A stretch of DNA of 40,990 nucleotides, from positions 1 to 40,990 of the forward strand of contig JAQUDN010000008.1 in NCBI GenBank assembly GCA_028685665.1. The letters are read 5' to 3'. Every line of letters starts with the position of its first letter. Position 1 is the first letter of the stretch. The DNA is from Burkholderiaceae bacterium. GTDB taxonomy: Bacteria; Pseudomonadota; Gammaproteobacteria; Burkholderiales; Burkholderiaceae_C. Under the pieces are notes generated by a model. The model was not told the origin of the DNA. It did not search any database and saw only the letters and a program-made list of their open reading frames with translations. A program made the translations under genes and the position numbers. Positions 26,787-35,267 of this stretch are shown one piece after another.

Positions 26787-27443
26787 ATGACGCTTGCTTT
26801 GGACTCTTTGTCTTCTTTGCCCTCCGATTGCAGCACACGCGATGTGGCCCAGGTGTTGGGCTTGGCGGTGCGTTCTGTGCAGCTCATGGTGGACCGGGGC
26901 GAGTTGGATGCCTGGAAAACGCCGGGTGGACATCGCCGCATCGCGCGCGCCTCGGTCGAGCGCTGGCTGGCGCAGCGCGAAGGCCGCACCGGGGGCGCCT
27001 TGGGCGCTGCTCCGGCTGCCGTCCCATCCCCGTCCCCGCCTGCCAGCGGTCTGCCGTCCTCCCGGCGCAGGGTTCTGTTGATCGAGGATTCGGCGCATTT
27101 CCAGCGCCTGGTTCGTCTGCTGGTGGCCCAGAATTTCCCGGAGATTGACCTGCATGTCGTGGACAACGGGATTGCCGGCTTGGCCATGGCGGGGCAGTTG
27201 CAGCCCGATGTCCTGATCGTCGATATTTTGTTGCCGGGCATCGATGGCGTGACCTTGATTGCCAGCTTGCGATCGCATCCGCAGTTCAGTGCCAGCCGCT
27301 TGATCGTGGCCACGGCCCTGGATGAAGCCCAGCGACGGCCCTACGACCTGGCACTGGCGGGGGTGCCTGTGGTGCACAAGCCGCGCCTGGTCCAGGATCT
27401 GCCGGTCCTTCTGGCCCAGGCCTTGGCGGCCCAGGGGGGCTGA
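26787..27443 (+). CDS. Excisionase-type HTH fused to a response-regulator receiver domain
   Basis: 218 residues. Residues 15-63 form a MerR/excisionase-like winged HTH (STRDVAQVLGLAVRSVQLMV, TPGGHRRIARASVERWL). A Pro/Ala/Ser linker (about 68-94) leads to a receiver domain (95-215) with the acidic pair Glu100-Asp101, phosphoacceptor Asp146 (LIVDILLP), Thr176 and Lys198 (VHKPR), so it should be phosphorylatable. The order, DNA binding first and receiver second, is the reverse of ordinary response regulators. No histidine kinase is adjacent; a chemoreceptor gene follows after 198 bases. Target genes are unknown. Confidence 0.85.
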   Translation: MTLALDSLSSLPSDCSTRDVAQVLGLAVRSVQLMVDRGELDAWKTPGGHRRIARASVERWLAQREGRTGGALGAAPAAVPSPSPPASGLPSSRRRVLLIEDSAHFQRLVRLLVAQNFPEIDLHVVDNGIAGLAMAGQLQPDVLIVDILLPGIDGVTLIASLRSHPQFSASRLIVATALDEAQRRPYDLALAGVPVVHKPRLVQDLPVLLAQALAAQGG

Positions 27444-27641
27444 GATTGGCATGGGAGGTTTCATTTCTATCACTTTTGCGGTGTAGAATAAACACGCTGT
27501 TTGGGGTTCATCACTTGAAAAGCGGGCATGTCAAGGCATGACGGGCCACTCCAGGGCGTTCATGGGGTAGCGCAGTTGTCAGGGCTCGGTGACACTTGAC
27601 ATACTGCACAGCATTCCACAAAACACTGAAGGGTTATTTCG

Positions 27642-29261
27642 ATGCGTACCAACCTGCCTGTGAGCCAGCGCGAATTTGCGTTTCCGGAAAACGAAACCCT
27701 GGTGTCGGTCACCGATCTCAAAGGGCGCATCACGTACTGCAACCCGGCCTTCATCCATGTCAGCGGCTTCTCCAGCGAAGAGCTGCTGGGACAGCCGCAC
27801 AACCTGGTCCGCCATCCCGATATGCCCGAAGAAGCGTTCCGGGACATGTGGCAGACCATCGAGGCGGGCTTGCCCTGGACGGGATTGGTGAAGAATCGCC
27901 GCAAAAATGGTGACCACTACTGGGTGCAGGCCAACGCCACTCCCATGATGGATGGCAGCCAGATCACCGGTTTTTTGTCGGTGCGCACGGTGCCCAGCCG
28001 GGACCAGGTGCAGGCGGCAGAGCGTCTCTATGCCACGATGCAGGAGGAAGCCCAGCGGGGAAGCCGGGTGCATGTCCTGCGTGCGGGGGCGGTGGTTCGC
28101 AACGATGTACTGGGGCGTTTCCAGCGCCTGTTCTCTCCCTCGACACCCACCCGGCTGGCGATGGTCCAGGTGGGCGCGGTGGCTGTGCCCTCGGCCGTCG
28201 CGCTGGGCGGGGTGGGGTGGCCTGTGACCGCCGTCGTGGCTTTGCTGGCGGCAGGGCTGTCGGTCTTTGTGACCCGGGCCTTGGCGATCAAGCCTTTGGT
28301 GAACCTGGTCGCCGATGCCAACAGCCTGGCGTCGGGCGATCTGTCCCACACGGTGACCACCGGTGCGGGCGGGGCGGTGGGCCAGCTCCAGCAAGCGCTG
28401 AACCAGCTCAGTGTCAATTTGCGCACCGTGGTGCATGACGTTCGCCAGGAGGTCAGCAACCTGGAAGTGGCGGTGCAGGAGATCGCTGCGGGCAACCACG
28501 ATCTGTCTTCCCGGACCGAAGCCCAGGCCAGCAGCCTGGAGCAGACCGCGGCGTCCATGGAGCAAATCAATGGCACGGTACAGAACAGTGCCTTGTCTGC
28601 CAACCAGGGCGCCCAGATGGCCCACCAGACATCGGCCATCACGCGCCGCAGCAATGAAGCGGTACAGGCCGTCGCACAGACGATGGAAGGCATTTCCGAT
28701 TCTTCCCGCCGCATCGAAGACATCATTCGCCTGATTGAAGGCGTGGCCTTCCAGACCAATATCCTGGCTCTGAACGCCGCCGTGGAAGCGGCCCGTGCTG
28801 GCGAAGCCGGGCGTGGATTTGCCGTGGTGGCCTCCGAGGTGCGCTCGCTGGCCCAGCGGGCGGCCGATGCCGCCAAGGAAATCAAGGGTTTGATCGCCGA
28901 GTCTGGCGAGCGTGTGAATTCCGGCAAGCTGACCACCGAAGAGGCGCGGGTCCGGATGAACGAAGTGCTCGACTCCGTCAGCAAGGTCGGCATGGTGCTG
29001 GATGAGCTCAGCTCTGCGGCGTCCGAGCAGAAAATCGGGATGTCCCAGATCAATGAGGCGGTGGCCCACATGGACTCGATCACCCAGCAGAACGCGGCCA
29101 TGGTCGAAGAGTTGGCGGCTGCCGCCCAGTCTTTGCATGGTCAGGTGCAGGGCGTCAACAACTCGATGCGCCTGTTCCGACTCGCCCGGGGAGAGACTTC
29201 GCTGTCCCAGCTGGATGCCGTGGCCTTGCGCCGTGACAACAAGGCGGCACTGGGCGAGTAA
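27642..29261 (+). CDS. PAS-domain methyl-accepting chemotaxis protein, Aer-like
   Basis: 539 residues. An N-terminal cytoplasmic PAS domain (about 15-115; [27 protein letters not shown] begins at 24) resembles the FAD-PAS of Aer. A short hydrophobic hairpin (about 172-210) has essentially no periplasmic loop, so sensing must be internal, for example redox or energy state. A HAMP-like segment follows (210-265), then the signalling domain with the methylation region near 294-313 (QTAASMEQI) and the hairpin tip at 368-402 ([19 protein letters not shown]). No CheR-tether pentapeptide is seen at the C-terminus. TAGAAT at 27484-27489 is a possible -10 in the 198-base upstream gap. Confidence 0.93.
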   Translation: MRTNLPVSQREFAFPENETLVSVTDLKGRITYCNPAFIHVSGFSSEELLGQPHNLVRHPDMPEEAFRDMWQTIEAGLPWTGLVKNRRKNGDHYWVQANATPMMDGSQITGFLSVRTVPSRDQVQAAERLYATMQEEAQRGSRVHVLRAGAVVRNDVLGRFQRLFSPSTPTRLAMVQVGAVAVPSAVALGGVGWPVTAVVALLAAGLSVFVTRALAIKPLVNLVADANSLASGDLSHTVTTGAGGAVGQLQQALNQLSVNLRTVVHDVRQEVSNLEVAVQEIAAGNHDLSSRTEAQASSLEQTAASMEQINGTVQNSALSANQGAQMAHQTSAITRRSNEAVQAVAQTMEGISDSSRRIEDIIRLIEGVAFQTNILALNAAVEAARAGEAGRGFAVVASEVRSLAQRAADAAKEIKGLIAESGERVNSGKLTTEEARVRMNEVLDSVSKVGMVLDELSSAASEQKIGMSQINEAVAHMDSITQQNAAMVEELAAAAQSLHGQVQGVNNSMRLFRLARGETSLSQLDAVALRRDNKAALGE

Positions 29262-29279
29262 CAGGCGCACTCACCCTGC

Positions 29280-29307
29280 CCGCCGTGTGTTTCGGCACGC
29301 ACGGCGG
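29280..29307. other. Hairpin downstream of the chemoreceptor gene
   Basis: CCGCCGTGTGT (29280-29290) pairs with ACGCACGGCGG (29297-29307), with one G-T pair and a six-base loop TTCGGC. No T-run follows. It precedes a second, stronger stem. Confidence 0.5.
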
Positions 29308-29315
29308 ACATGAAA

Positions 29316-29338
29316 AAGGCGGACCCCGGGTCCGCCTT
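29316..29338. terminator. Bidirectional terminator between the MCP gene and trpS
   Basis: AAGGCGGAC (29316-29324) pairs perfectly with GTCCGCCTT (29330-29338). It is flanked by A-run on the left and T-containing sequence on the right, and lies between convergent genes. Confidence 0.7.
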
Positions 29339-29387
29339 GGTGTTTCAGAGGCCGCTGTTCAGTGGCTTGGCAATCCGTGCCTCTGCC

Positions 29388-30698
29388 TCATGCGGCGTTT
29401 TCACGGCTTTCGCGCAACTGCGCCAGGGCGTCGGCCACCGCTTGTGGGCTCACCTCTGCCGGGAGGGACAGCCGTCCGTCGCCCAGGGTTTCCAGGAAAC
29501 TGGTGCCTTGCTGCTGCAGTTGGGCAATCCGTTGTCCTGCCTCCTTGGGCGCGTCAAAGCCGGTACTTTGCAGCAGCAGCTGGCCCTCGGCCGACATGAA
29601 CTTGAAGTAGAACTTGCCATCGGACTCGCGGTATTGCTTGAAAGAAGGCAGGGCTACCTTGCTCGCTTTGGCCGCCTTTTTCTCCGAAGTCTGCACCAGG
29701 CTGCGCAAGCCCACGGCCGAGCGCAGTTCCCGGATGAACGGTGTGGCCAGGGCGCGTGCCCTGTCGGCGCCCGCCAGCAGGATTTGCTCGATACGGGCAG
29801 GGTGTTGGATCAGGTCTTCGTACTGATCGCGCATCGGGGCCACGACCTGGTCGATGCGCTCGAACAAGAGCTGTTTCGCATCGCCCCAGGCAATGCCATC
29901 GGCGTAGGCTTTGCGCAGCCCCTCGGTTTCCTCGGGGGTGGCAAAGGCCTGGTAGATCTGGAACAGGGCCGAGCCTTCCACGTCCTTGGGCTCGCCGGGC
30001 GCCCGCGAGTCGGTCAGGATGCCGCCGATGAGCTTGCGCAGCGATTCACGCGCACTGAACAGCGGGATCGTGTTGTCGTAGCTCTTGCTCATCTTGCGGC
30101 CATCCAGGCCGGGCAAGGTGGCCACATGGTCGTCGATGGCGGCCTCTGGCAGCACAAAATGCTCACCGTAGAGGTGGTTGAAGCTGGCCGCCATGTCGCG
30201 CGCCATTTCAATGTGCTGGATCTGGTCCCGCCCCACAGGCACCTGGTGGGCCTTGAACATCAGAATGTCGGCGCCCATCAGCACGGGGTACATGAACAGG
30301 CCGGCCGTCACGCCCTCGTCAGTATCACGGCCTGCCGCGGCGTTTTTGTCGCCAGCGGCCTTGTAGGCATGGGCCCGGTTCAGCAGGCCCTTGCCCGTGA
30401 CGCAGGTCAGCAGCCAGGTCAGTTCGGGAATTTCCGGAATATCGGATTGGCGGTAGAAAGTGACGCGCTCCGGGTCCAGGCCCGCAGCCAGCCAGCTGGC
30501 CGCGATTTCCAGGGTGGAGCGCTGGATGCGCACCGGGTCTTCGCACTTGATGAGGGCGTGGTAGTCGGCCAGAAAATAAAAGCTTTCCACGCCGGCAGTG
30601 CGGCTGGCCGTGACGGAAGGGCGTATCGAGCCGACAAAGTTGCCCAGATGGGGCGTGCCCGTGGTGGTGATGCCAGTAAGAAAGCGCGTGGTGCTCAT
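29388..30698 (-). CDS. trpS: Tryptophanyl-tRNA synthetase with YegP-like C-terminal extension
   Basis: 436 residues, about 100 more than the E. coli enzyme (334). The class I catalytic core has the HIGH-type motif PHLGN (16-20) and KMSKS (202-206), and ends near 335. A Lys/Ala linker leads to residues 350-397 (PSFKQYRESDGKFYFKFMSA, then LLLQSTGFDAPKEAGQRI), which resemble a YegP/DUF1508 domain, followed by a short helical tail. The extension's function is unknown; tRNA contact is plausible. It is transcribed after the protease gene, 48 bases downstream. Confidence 0.96.
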   Translation of the reverse strand: MSTTRFLTGITTTGTPHLGNFVGSIRPSVTASRTAGVESFYFLADYHALIKCEDPVRIQRSTLEIAASWLAAGLDPERVTFYRQSDIPEIPELTWLLTCVTGKGLLNRAHAYKAAGDKNAAAGRDTDEGVTAGLFMYPVLMGADILMFKAHQVPVGRDQIQHIEMARDMAASFNHLYGEHFVLPEAAIDDHVATLPGLDGRKMSKSYDNTIPLFSARESLRKLIGGILTDSRAPGEPKDVEGSALFQIYQAFATPEETEGLRKAYADGIAWGDAKQLLFERIDQVVAPMRDQYEDLIQHPARIEQILLAGADRARALATPFIRELRSAVGLRSLVQTSEKKAAKASKVALPSFKQYRESDGKFYFKFMSAEGQLLLQSTGFDAPKEAGQRIAQLQQQGTSFLETLGDGRLSLPAEVSPQAVADALAQLRESRENAA

Positions 30699-30746
30699 GG
30701 GAACGAAATCAACAGAAAGGAACAGAAAACGGAGCCGCCGGCTGGC

Positions 30747-31415
30747 TCAGCGCAGCAGGGCCGTCAGGGGGGTGAGCAGCAGCTTGATGGTGCTGTAGCC
30801 CAGCGACATCAGGGGGCGCAGCCACAGGGAGCCCACCAGCCCGGCAATCACCAGCCCCATCACGATGAAAAATCCCCAGGGCTCGATGCGTGCGACCCAT
30901 TGCGCCTGCTTCCAGGGCAGCAGGCCGACCAGAATGCGTCCGCCGTCCATGGGCGGGATCGGGAACAGGTTGAAGGCCCACATCACCAGATTGACCAGCA
31001 CCCCGGCGCGCGCCATTTCCAGGAAGAAGCGCTCGTGAACACCGCCCGCCACCAGCAGCACCAGCAGCACCGCCCAGGCCACGGCCTGGATGAAGTTGGA
31101 GGCGGGCCCTGCCAGCGCCACCCACACCATGTCGCGCTTGGGGTTGCGCAGATGGCCAAAGTTCACCGGAACCGGCTTGGCGTAGCCGAACAGAAAAGCC
31201 CCCGAGGTCGCGAAATACAGCAGCAACGGCATCAGGATGGTGCCGACAGGGTCGATGTGCTTGAGCGGGTTGAGGGTGATGCGCCCGAGCATGTAGGCCG
31301 TGTTGTCGCCAAAGTAGCGCGCGGCGTAGCCATGGGCCGCCTCGTGCACCGTGATGGCAAACAGCACAGGCAGGGCGTAGATCAGAACGGTTTGGATGAG
31401 GTTGGAGATGTCCAC
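30747..31415 (-). CDS. Site-2-type intramembrane metalloprotease (M50 family)
   Basis: 222 residues from a GTG. Zinc site HEAAH (24-28) lies in the first membrane segment and the third ligand Asp157 in NLFPIPPMDGGRI. About five or six membrane segments are visible, with no PDZ or CBS domain, so it belongs to the small Rip-like class common next to trpS in Burkholderiales. It would cut membrane proteins inside the bilayer. The substrate is unknown. Confidence 0.9.
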   Translation of the reverse strand: MDISNLIQTVLIYALPVLFAITVHEAAHGYAARYFGDNTAYMLGRITLNPLKHIDPVGTILMPLLLYFATSGAFLFGYAKPVPVNFGHLRNPKRDMVWVALAGPASNFIQAVAWAVLLVLLVAGGVHERFFLEMARAGVLVNLVMWAFNLFPIPPMDGGRILVGLLPWKQAQWVARIEPWGFFIVMGLVIAGLVGSLWLRPLMSLGYSTIKLLLTPLTALLR

Positions 31416-31492
31416 CCGGCGATTGTCTCAGACCCCGGGAGATGGGGCTGGGCGGCGTTTGGATGTGCAGGCGGAGTCGGTGTTTACACCTA

Positions 31493-31532
31493 TTGGACCC
31501 CGCCCCCCTGGATTTTTAAGATGTACGTACAT
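31493..31532 (+). promoter_or_regulatory. Promoter and 12-base palindromic operator of the GntR operon
   Basis: TTGGAC (31493-31498) and TAAGAT (31517-31522) with an 18-base spacer form a modest promoter. The perfect palindrome ATGTACGTACAT (31521-31532) overlaps the -10 and expected start site, an ideal place for a GntR dimer to repress its own operon. The first ATG of the palindrome is in frame with the regulator but lacks a ribosome-binding site. Confidence 0.6.
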
Positions 31533-31547
31533 CAGAACATCCAGCGC

Positions 31548-32294
31548 ATGAGCAAGAAACAACAAATCACCGATGTGATCCGCAACGATCTCTTGCGAGA
31601 GGTCTATCCCAAGGGCACGGCTTTGCCGGGCGAGCTGGCGTTTGCCGATGCCTATGGCGTCAGCCGGCATACCGTGCGTGCAGCCCTTGAGCAGCTCAAG
31701 AAAGAGGGACTGCTGTACACACGGCATGGGGTGGGAAGTTTCATGCGCGATGGCTGTGAAGAACCCCAATACACCCAGTCCTTTACCTCCACCGATGACC
31801 TGCTCATGCACACCGGGGACACGGCCTTCCAGATCGTTTCCTGCCAGGAGCAGGTCCTCAGGCTCTCGGACGAAAACCTGAAGATCGGTTTGCGCCGTGG
31901 CGAAAAATGGCTGGCCGTGACCGTGGAACGCTCTTCCAAAACCAGCCAGCGGCCGATTTCACGGGCCACGGTGTACGCGCGCCCGGTCTATTTCGCGGAA
32001 GTGGCGCAATTTGCCCAGGGCCAGCACCCGTTGTTCAAGCTGATTGAGCGCAAGAACGGCCCGACGCTCGAGATCGAGCAGCACATTGCCGCCCGGGCCG
32101 CCTCTCCGGCCGAGTCGGCCTATTTTTCGATTCGCAAGCACCGTCCGATTCTGGAAATCACGCGGGTCTATTACGGCCAGGACCGTACGCCTTATGAAAT
32201 CACGGTCACCGCCTACAACGCGGAGACCTTCCGCTATGTGAGCACCATCCAACCCACCGCATCAAAAACGATGCAAGGAGACATTCATGGTTGA
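31548..32294 (+). CDS. GntR-family (HutC/UTRA) regulator of the downstream operon
   Basis: 248 residues from MSKKQQITDV; an in-frame ATG at 31521 lies inside the palindrome and is less likely. The winged HTH (4-68) includes LPGELAFADAYGVSRHTVRAALEQLKKEG from residue 27. The UTRA ligand domain (about 85-240) ends ILEITRVYYGQDRTPYEITV, the usual strand pattern. HutC-type regulators respond to small acids or sugars. Its stop overlaps the binding-protein start by eight bases, so regulator and structural genes form one operon, probably autorepressed and induced by the pathway substrate. Confidence 0.92.
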   Translation: MSKKQQITDVIRNDLLREVYPKGTALPGELAFADAYGVSRHTVRAALEQLKKEGLLYTRHGVGSFMRDGCEEPQYTQSFTSTDDLLMHTGDTAFQIVSCQEQVLRLSDENLKIGLRRGEKWLAVTVERSSKTSQRPISRATVYARPVYFAEVAQFAQGQHPLFKLIERKNGPTLEIEQHIAARAASPAESAYFSIRKHRPILEITRVYYGQDRTPYEITVTAYNAETFRYVSTIQPTASKTMQGDIHG

Positions 32295-33270
32295 TTCCGG
32301 TCCGGTTTCGCGGCGCGATTTCGTCGCGCTGGGGGTGGCCTGGACACTGGCGCCAGGGGCGCAGTCTGCGGTGCCCGCCAGTTTCCCCAAGTCTCTCAAA
32401 ATCATCGTGCCCTATTCGGCAGGAGGCGGCACCGACATCATTGCGCGCCATCTGGCCGACAAGCTGCGTGCGGCCACTGGGCTGTCCGTGCTGGTGGACA
32501 ACAAGCCGGGGGCCAATGGCGTGATCGGGACCGACCTTGCGGCCAAGTCTCCCCCTGATGGCAGCACCATCGTGCTGGTGGTCAACACCCACCTGCTCAA
32601 TCCGCTGCTCATGAGCAAGCTGCCCTACGACACCTTCAAGGATTTCATGGGCGTCACGCAGGTGGCGGTGTCCCCGCTGGTGGTCGTGACCAGCGTCAAG
32701 AACGAGGGGGCGACGGCCAGAGACTTCGCGGCCAAGGCGCGTGCGGCCAAACTCCCTTACTCCTACGGCAGTTCCGAGAACATGACCCGCCTTGTCGGCA
32801 GCATGTTCGTCAAGGCCATGGACATCGATGCGGTGCACATCCCCTACAAGGGGGGAGGGCCGCTCATGACCGACGTGGCGGCAGGCACGACGACGATCGG
32901 GGTGACCAGCGTGCTTTCGGCCAAGCAGCTGATCGACGGCGGACGCCTCAAGGCCCTGGCCATCACGGGCACCGAACGCTCCAAGATCCTGCCCCACACG
33001 CCGACGATGAAGGAGATGGGCTTCGACACCTTCGACAAGATCACCACCTCCTACAGCCTCTACGCCCCCGCCGCCACGCCCGCCGAGACCCTGGCGGCAC
33101 TGCAGACCATGGTCACAGAGGTGGTCAACGGTCCGGAGATGGTGCAGATCCTGGCGGCCCAGGCGGCCCTGCCGCTGGGCAACTCGGTGGCCGACTTCAA
33201 CCGGCAGATCAAGACCGATTTCGAGTTCTGGAAAAAGCTCGCCATTGAAAACAACCTGGAAAAGGACTGA
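32287..33270 (+). CDS. Bug-family substrate-binding protein with Tat signal
   Basis: 327 residues; AAGGAG (32275-32280) precedes the ATG. The N-terminus VSRRDFVALGVAWTLAPGA is a twin-arginine signal, less common than Sec signals in this family. The Bug fold is shown by FPKSLKIIVPYSAGGGTDIIARHLAD, VDNKPGANGVIGTDLAA and HIPYKGGGPLMTDVAAG. It would bind a carboxylate in the periplasm. It is translationally coupled to the GntR gene and followed by the dioxygenase gene after three bases, so its ligand is probably the substrate of the two enzymes. The ligand is not identifiable. Confidence 0.92.
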   Translation: MVDSGPVSRRDFVALGVAWTLAPGAQSAVPASFPKSLKIIVPYSAGGGTDIIARHLADKLRAATGLSVLVDNKPGANGVIGTDLAAKSPPDGSTIVLVVNTHLLNPLLMSKLPYDTFKDFMGVTQVAVSPLVVVTSVKNEGATARDFAAKARAAKLPYSYGSSENMTRLVGSMFVKAMDIDAVHIPYKGGGPLMTDVAAGTTTIGVTSVLSAKQLIDGGRLKALAITGTERSKILPHTPTMKEMGFDTFDKITTSYSLYAPAATPAETLAALQTMVTEVVNGPEMVQILAAQAALPLGNSVADFNRQIKTDFEFWKKLAIENNLEKD

Positions 33271-33273
33271 GCC

Positions 33274-34356
33274 GTGACCGCCTTCACCACCCAGTCGGGC
33301 TGGAATGCCGCCGACATCGCCCACGACACCTCCTGGGTTCTGCGCTTCGATGGCCCCGATATCCAGGACCTGCTCGACGCATCGCGCCAGGCGGGAGCGC
33401 GCAGCACCGATCTTTTTGAACTCACGCGCAAGGATTTCGATTTTTCCCCCCGCCTGCGCGCCAAGATCGCCCAGGCCGCCGAGGAAGTCAACCACCGCAG
33501 TGGCATGGTGCTGTTCAAGGGGGTGCCTGTGGACCGCCTGGATCTGTCCACCATCACCCTGCTTTACTGGGGCCTGGGCCTGCACCTGGGCGTGCCGCGC
33601 CCGCAGGGCAAGCTCAGCCAGTTCATCTCCGATGTGCGTGACGCAGGGGGAACGTACCGCAGCACCCAGGGGCGCGGCTACAACACCAAGGCCAAGCTCG
33701 ATTTCCATGCGGACGGCAGCGATCTTGTCGGTCTGATCTGCATCAAGCAGGCCAGGGAGGGGGGCGATTCCATGGTGACCAGCTCGATTCGGGCCTTGCA
33801 GGTCATGCAGGCAGAGCGTCCCGATCTGGCCGAGCGCTTGTTTGATGACTATGTGTTCAGCCGCCAGGGCGAGCAGGCCCCGGACGAAACGCCGTACTAC
33901 CGCGCCAGCATCTTCGGCGAGAAGCAGGGCCAGCTGTTTTGCCGGCATATCCGCAACCACATCAACTCGGCGCAAAAGACCTTTGATGACATCCCGTGCC
34001 TCACCCCCGCGCAAAACGAGGCCCTGGACTACTTCGATGAAGTGCTCACGCGACCGGCGTTGATGTACTGCATGCGCCTGGAGAAAGGCGACATCCAGCT
34101 GCTCAACAACCATGCCGTGCTGCATTCGCGCACCGAATACGTGGATTTCGAGGACCCGGCCGAAAAGCGCCATCTGCTGCGCCTGTGGCTGGCGTCCTAT
34201 GACGGCCCGGCGCTGCCCGACAGCTGGAAGGCCGCCTACAAGAGCGTCGCCCCGCGTTCCGTGCGCGGTGGCTTCAAAGGCACCCAGATCACCGAGCAGG
34301 CGCGCCAGTTCGTGCACCGCCTGGCCCATGAAACCGCGATGGAACTCCCCACATGA
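33274..34356 (+). CDS. TauD/TfdA-family Fe(II)/2-oxoglutarate dioxygenase, substrate unknown
   Basis: 360 residues from a GTG, three bases after the previous stop. The facial triad is His145, Asp147 (DFHADGSD) and His284 (NNHAVLHSRTEY), with 2-oxoglutarate-binding Arg303 (LLRLWLASYD). The first 60 residues are a family-specific extension. Such enzymes hydroxylate an unactivated carbon while converting 2-oxoglutarate and O2 to succinate and CO2. Overlap with the lyase gene (ATGA) argues that its product is the lyase substrate. It is longer than TauD (283), and no sulfonate or herbicide genes surround it. Confidence 0.9.
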   Translation: MTAFTTQSGWNAADIAHDTSWVLRFDGPDIQDLLDASRQAGARSTDLFELTRKDFDFSPRLRAKIAQAAEEVNHRSGMVLFKGVPVDRLDLSTITLLYWGLGLHLGVPRPQGKLSQFISDVRDAGGTYRSTQGRGYNTKAKLDFHADGSDLVGLICIKQAREGGDSMVTSSIRALQVMQAERPDLAERLFDDYVFSRQGEQAPDETPYYRASIFGEKQGQLFCRHIRNHINSAQKTFDDIPCLTPAQNEALDYFDEVLTRPALMYCMRLEKGDIQLLNNHAVLHSRTEYVDFEDPAEKRHLLRLWLASYDGPALPDSWKAAYKSVAPRSVRGGFKGTQITEQARQFVHRLAHETAMELPT

Positions 34357-35249
34357 CTCCCCAGCCCCCCAAGATCCTGCGCCAGCTCCTCGCCGAGGAC
34401 ACGCTCTGCTGCCTGCCCGGCATTTACGACTTCATCTCGCTCAAGATCGCCGAGTCGATGGATTTCGACGCGCTCTACATGACCGGCTACGGCACGGTCG
34501 CGTCGCACCTGGGCCTGCCCGATGCGGGCCTGGCCACCTACAGCGACATGCTCAACCGTGTGCAGGGTTTTTGCGCCGCCTCGCGCAAGCCCATCGTCTG
34601 CGACGGCGACACCGGCTACGGCGGCCTGCTCAATGTGGCGCACACCGTGCGCGGTTACGAAAAAGCCGGGGCAGCAGCCATCCAGCTCGAAGACCAGGAG
34701 GTGCCCAAGAAGTGCGGGCATACACCGGGGCGGCGCGTCATTCCTTGTGAAGACATGGTGGCCAAGGTGCGTGTGGCTGCGCAAAGCCGCGCGTCCCAGA
34801 AGGACGGCATGCTCCTCATTGCCCGCACCGACGCCCGCACCGCCCTGGGCCTGGACGAGGCCCTGCGCCGCGCCGAGGCCTACCTGAAGGCCGGAGCCGA
34901 CATCCTGTTTATCGAGTCACCCGAGTCCGAAGAGGAGCTCTACACCATCGGGCAGACTTTCCGAGGGGTGCCGCTGCTGGTGAACAACGTCGAGGGCGGT
35001 AAAACCCCGATCTTGCCGCCCCGGCAATTGCAAGCCATGGGCTTCAAGCTGTCGATCTACCCGGCACTGGGCTTTCTGGCGGCGGGGCATGCGCTGCGGG
35101 CCGCCTATGGCTCCTTGCTGCACAGCGGGGATGCCAGCCACACCAGCGCCACGCCGCTGGAGGATTTTCAGGCGTTCAGCCAGCTCATGGGTTTCCAGGC
35201 CGTGTGGGACTTCGAGAAAGAGCAGGCCCGTCTGGCGCAGGCGGTCTGA
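34353..35249 (+). CDS. Isocitrate lyase/PEP mutase superfamily C-C lyase
   Basis: 298 residues, similar in length to methylisocitrate lyase PrpB. The metal-binding DGDTG lies at 84-88 (Asp84, Asp86), then LEDQ (112-115), and the catalytic loop KKCGH (119-123) with Cys121, the base used by isocitrate and methylisocitrate lyases. PEP mutase and phosphonopyruvate hydrolase lack this Cys, so a lyase is favoured. It would split a malate-like 2- or 3-hydroxy acid into pyruvate, glyoxylate or a similar product. A 2,3-dimethylmalate lyase or an oxaloacetate decarboxylase are alternatives. Last gene of the operon, 18 bases from convergent yciO. Confidence 0.9.
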   Translation: MTPQPPKILRQLLAEDTLCCLPGIYDFISLKIAESMDFDALYMTGYGTVASHLGLPDAGLATYSDMLNRVQGFCAASRKPIVCDGDTGYGGLLNVAHTVRGYEKAGAAAIQLEDQEVPKKCGHTPGRRVIPCEDMVAKVRVAAQSRASQKDGMLLIARTDARTALGLDEALRRAEAYLKAGADILFIESPESEEELYTIGQTFRGVPLLVNNVEGGKTPILPPRQLQAMGFKLSIYPALGFLAAGHALRAAYGSLLHSGDASHTSATPLEDFQAFSQLMGFQAVWDFEKEQARLAQAV

Positions 35250-35267
35250 GCCGGGGCTGTGCGAGGG

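Noticed and set aside
32206-34329. 707-codon - strand frame opposite the Bug and dioxygenase genes
   Set aside because: Spans two well-supported + strand genes and shows only shadow composition.
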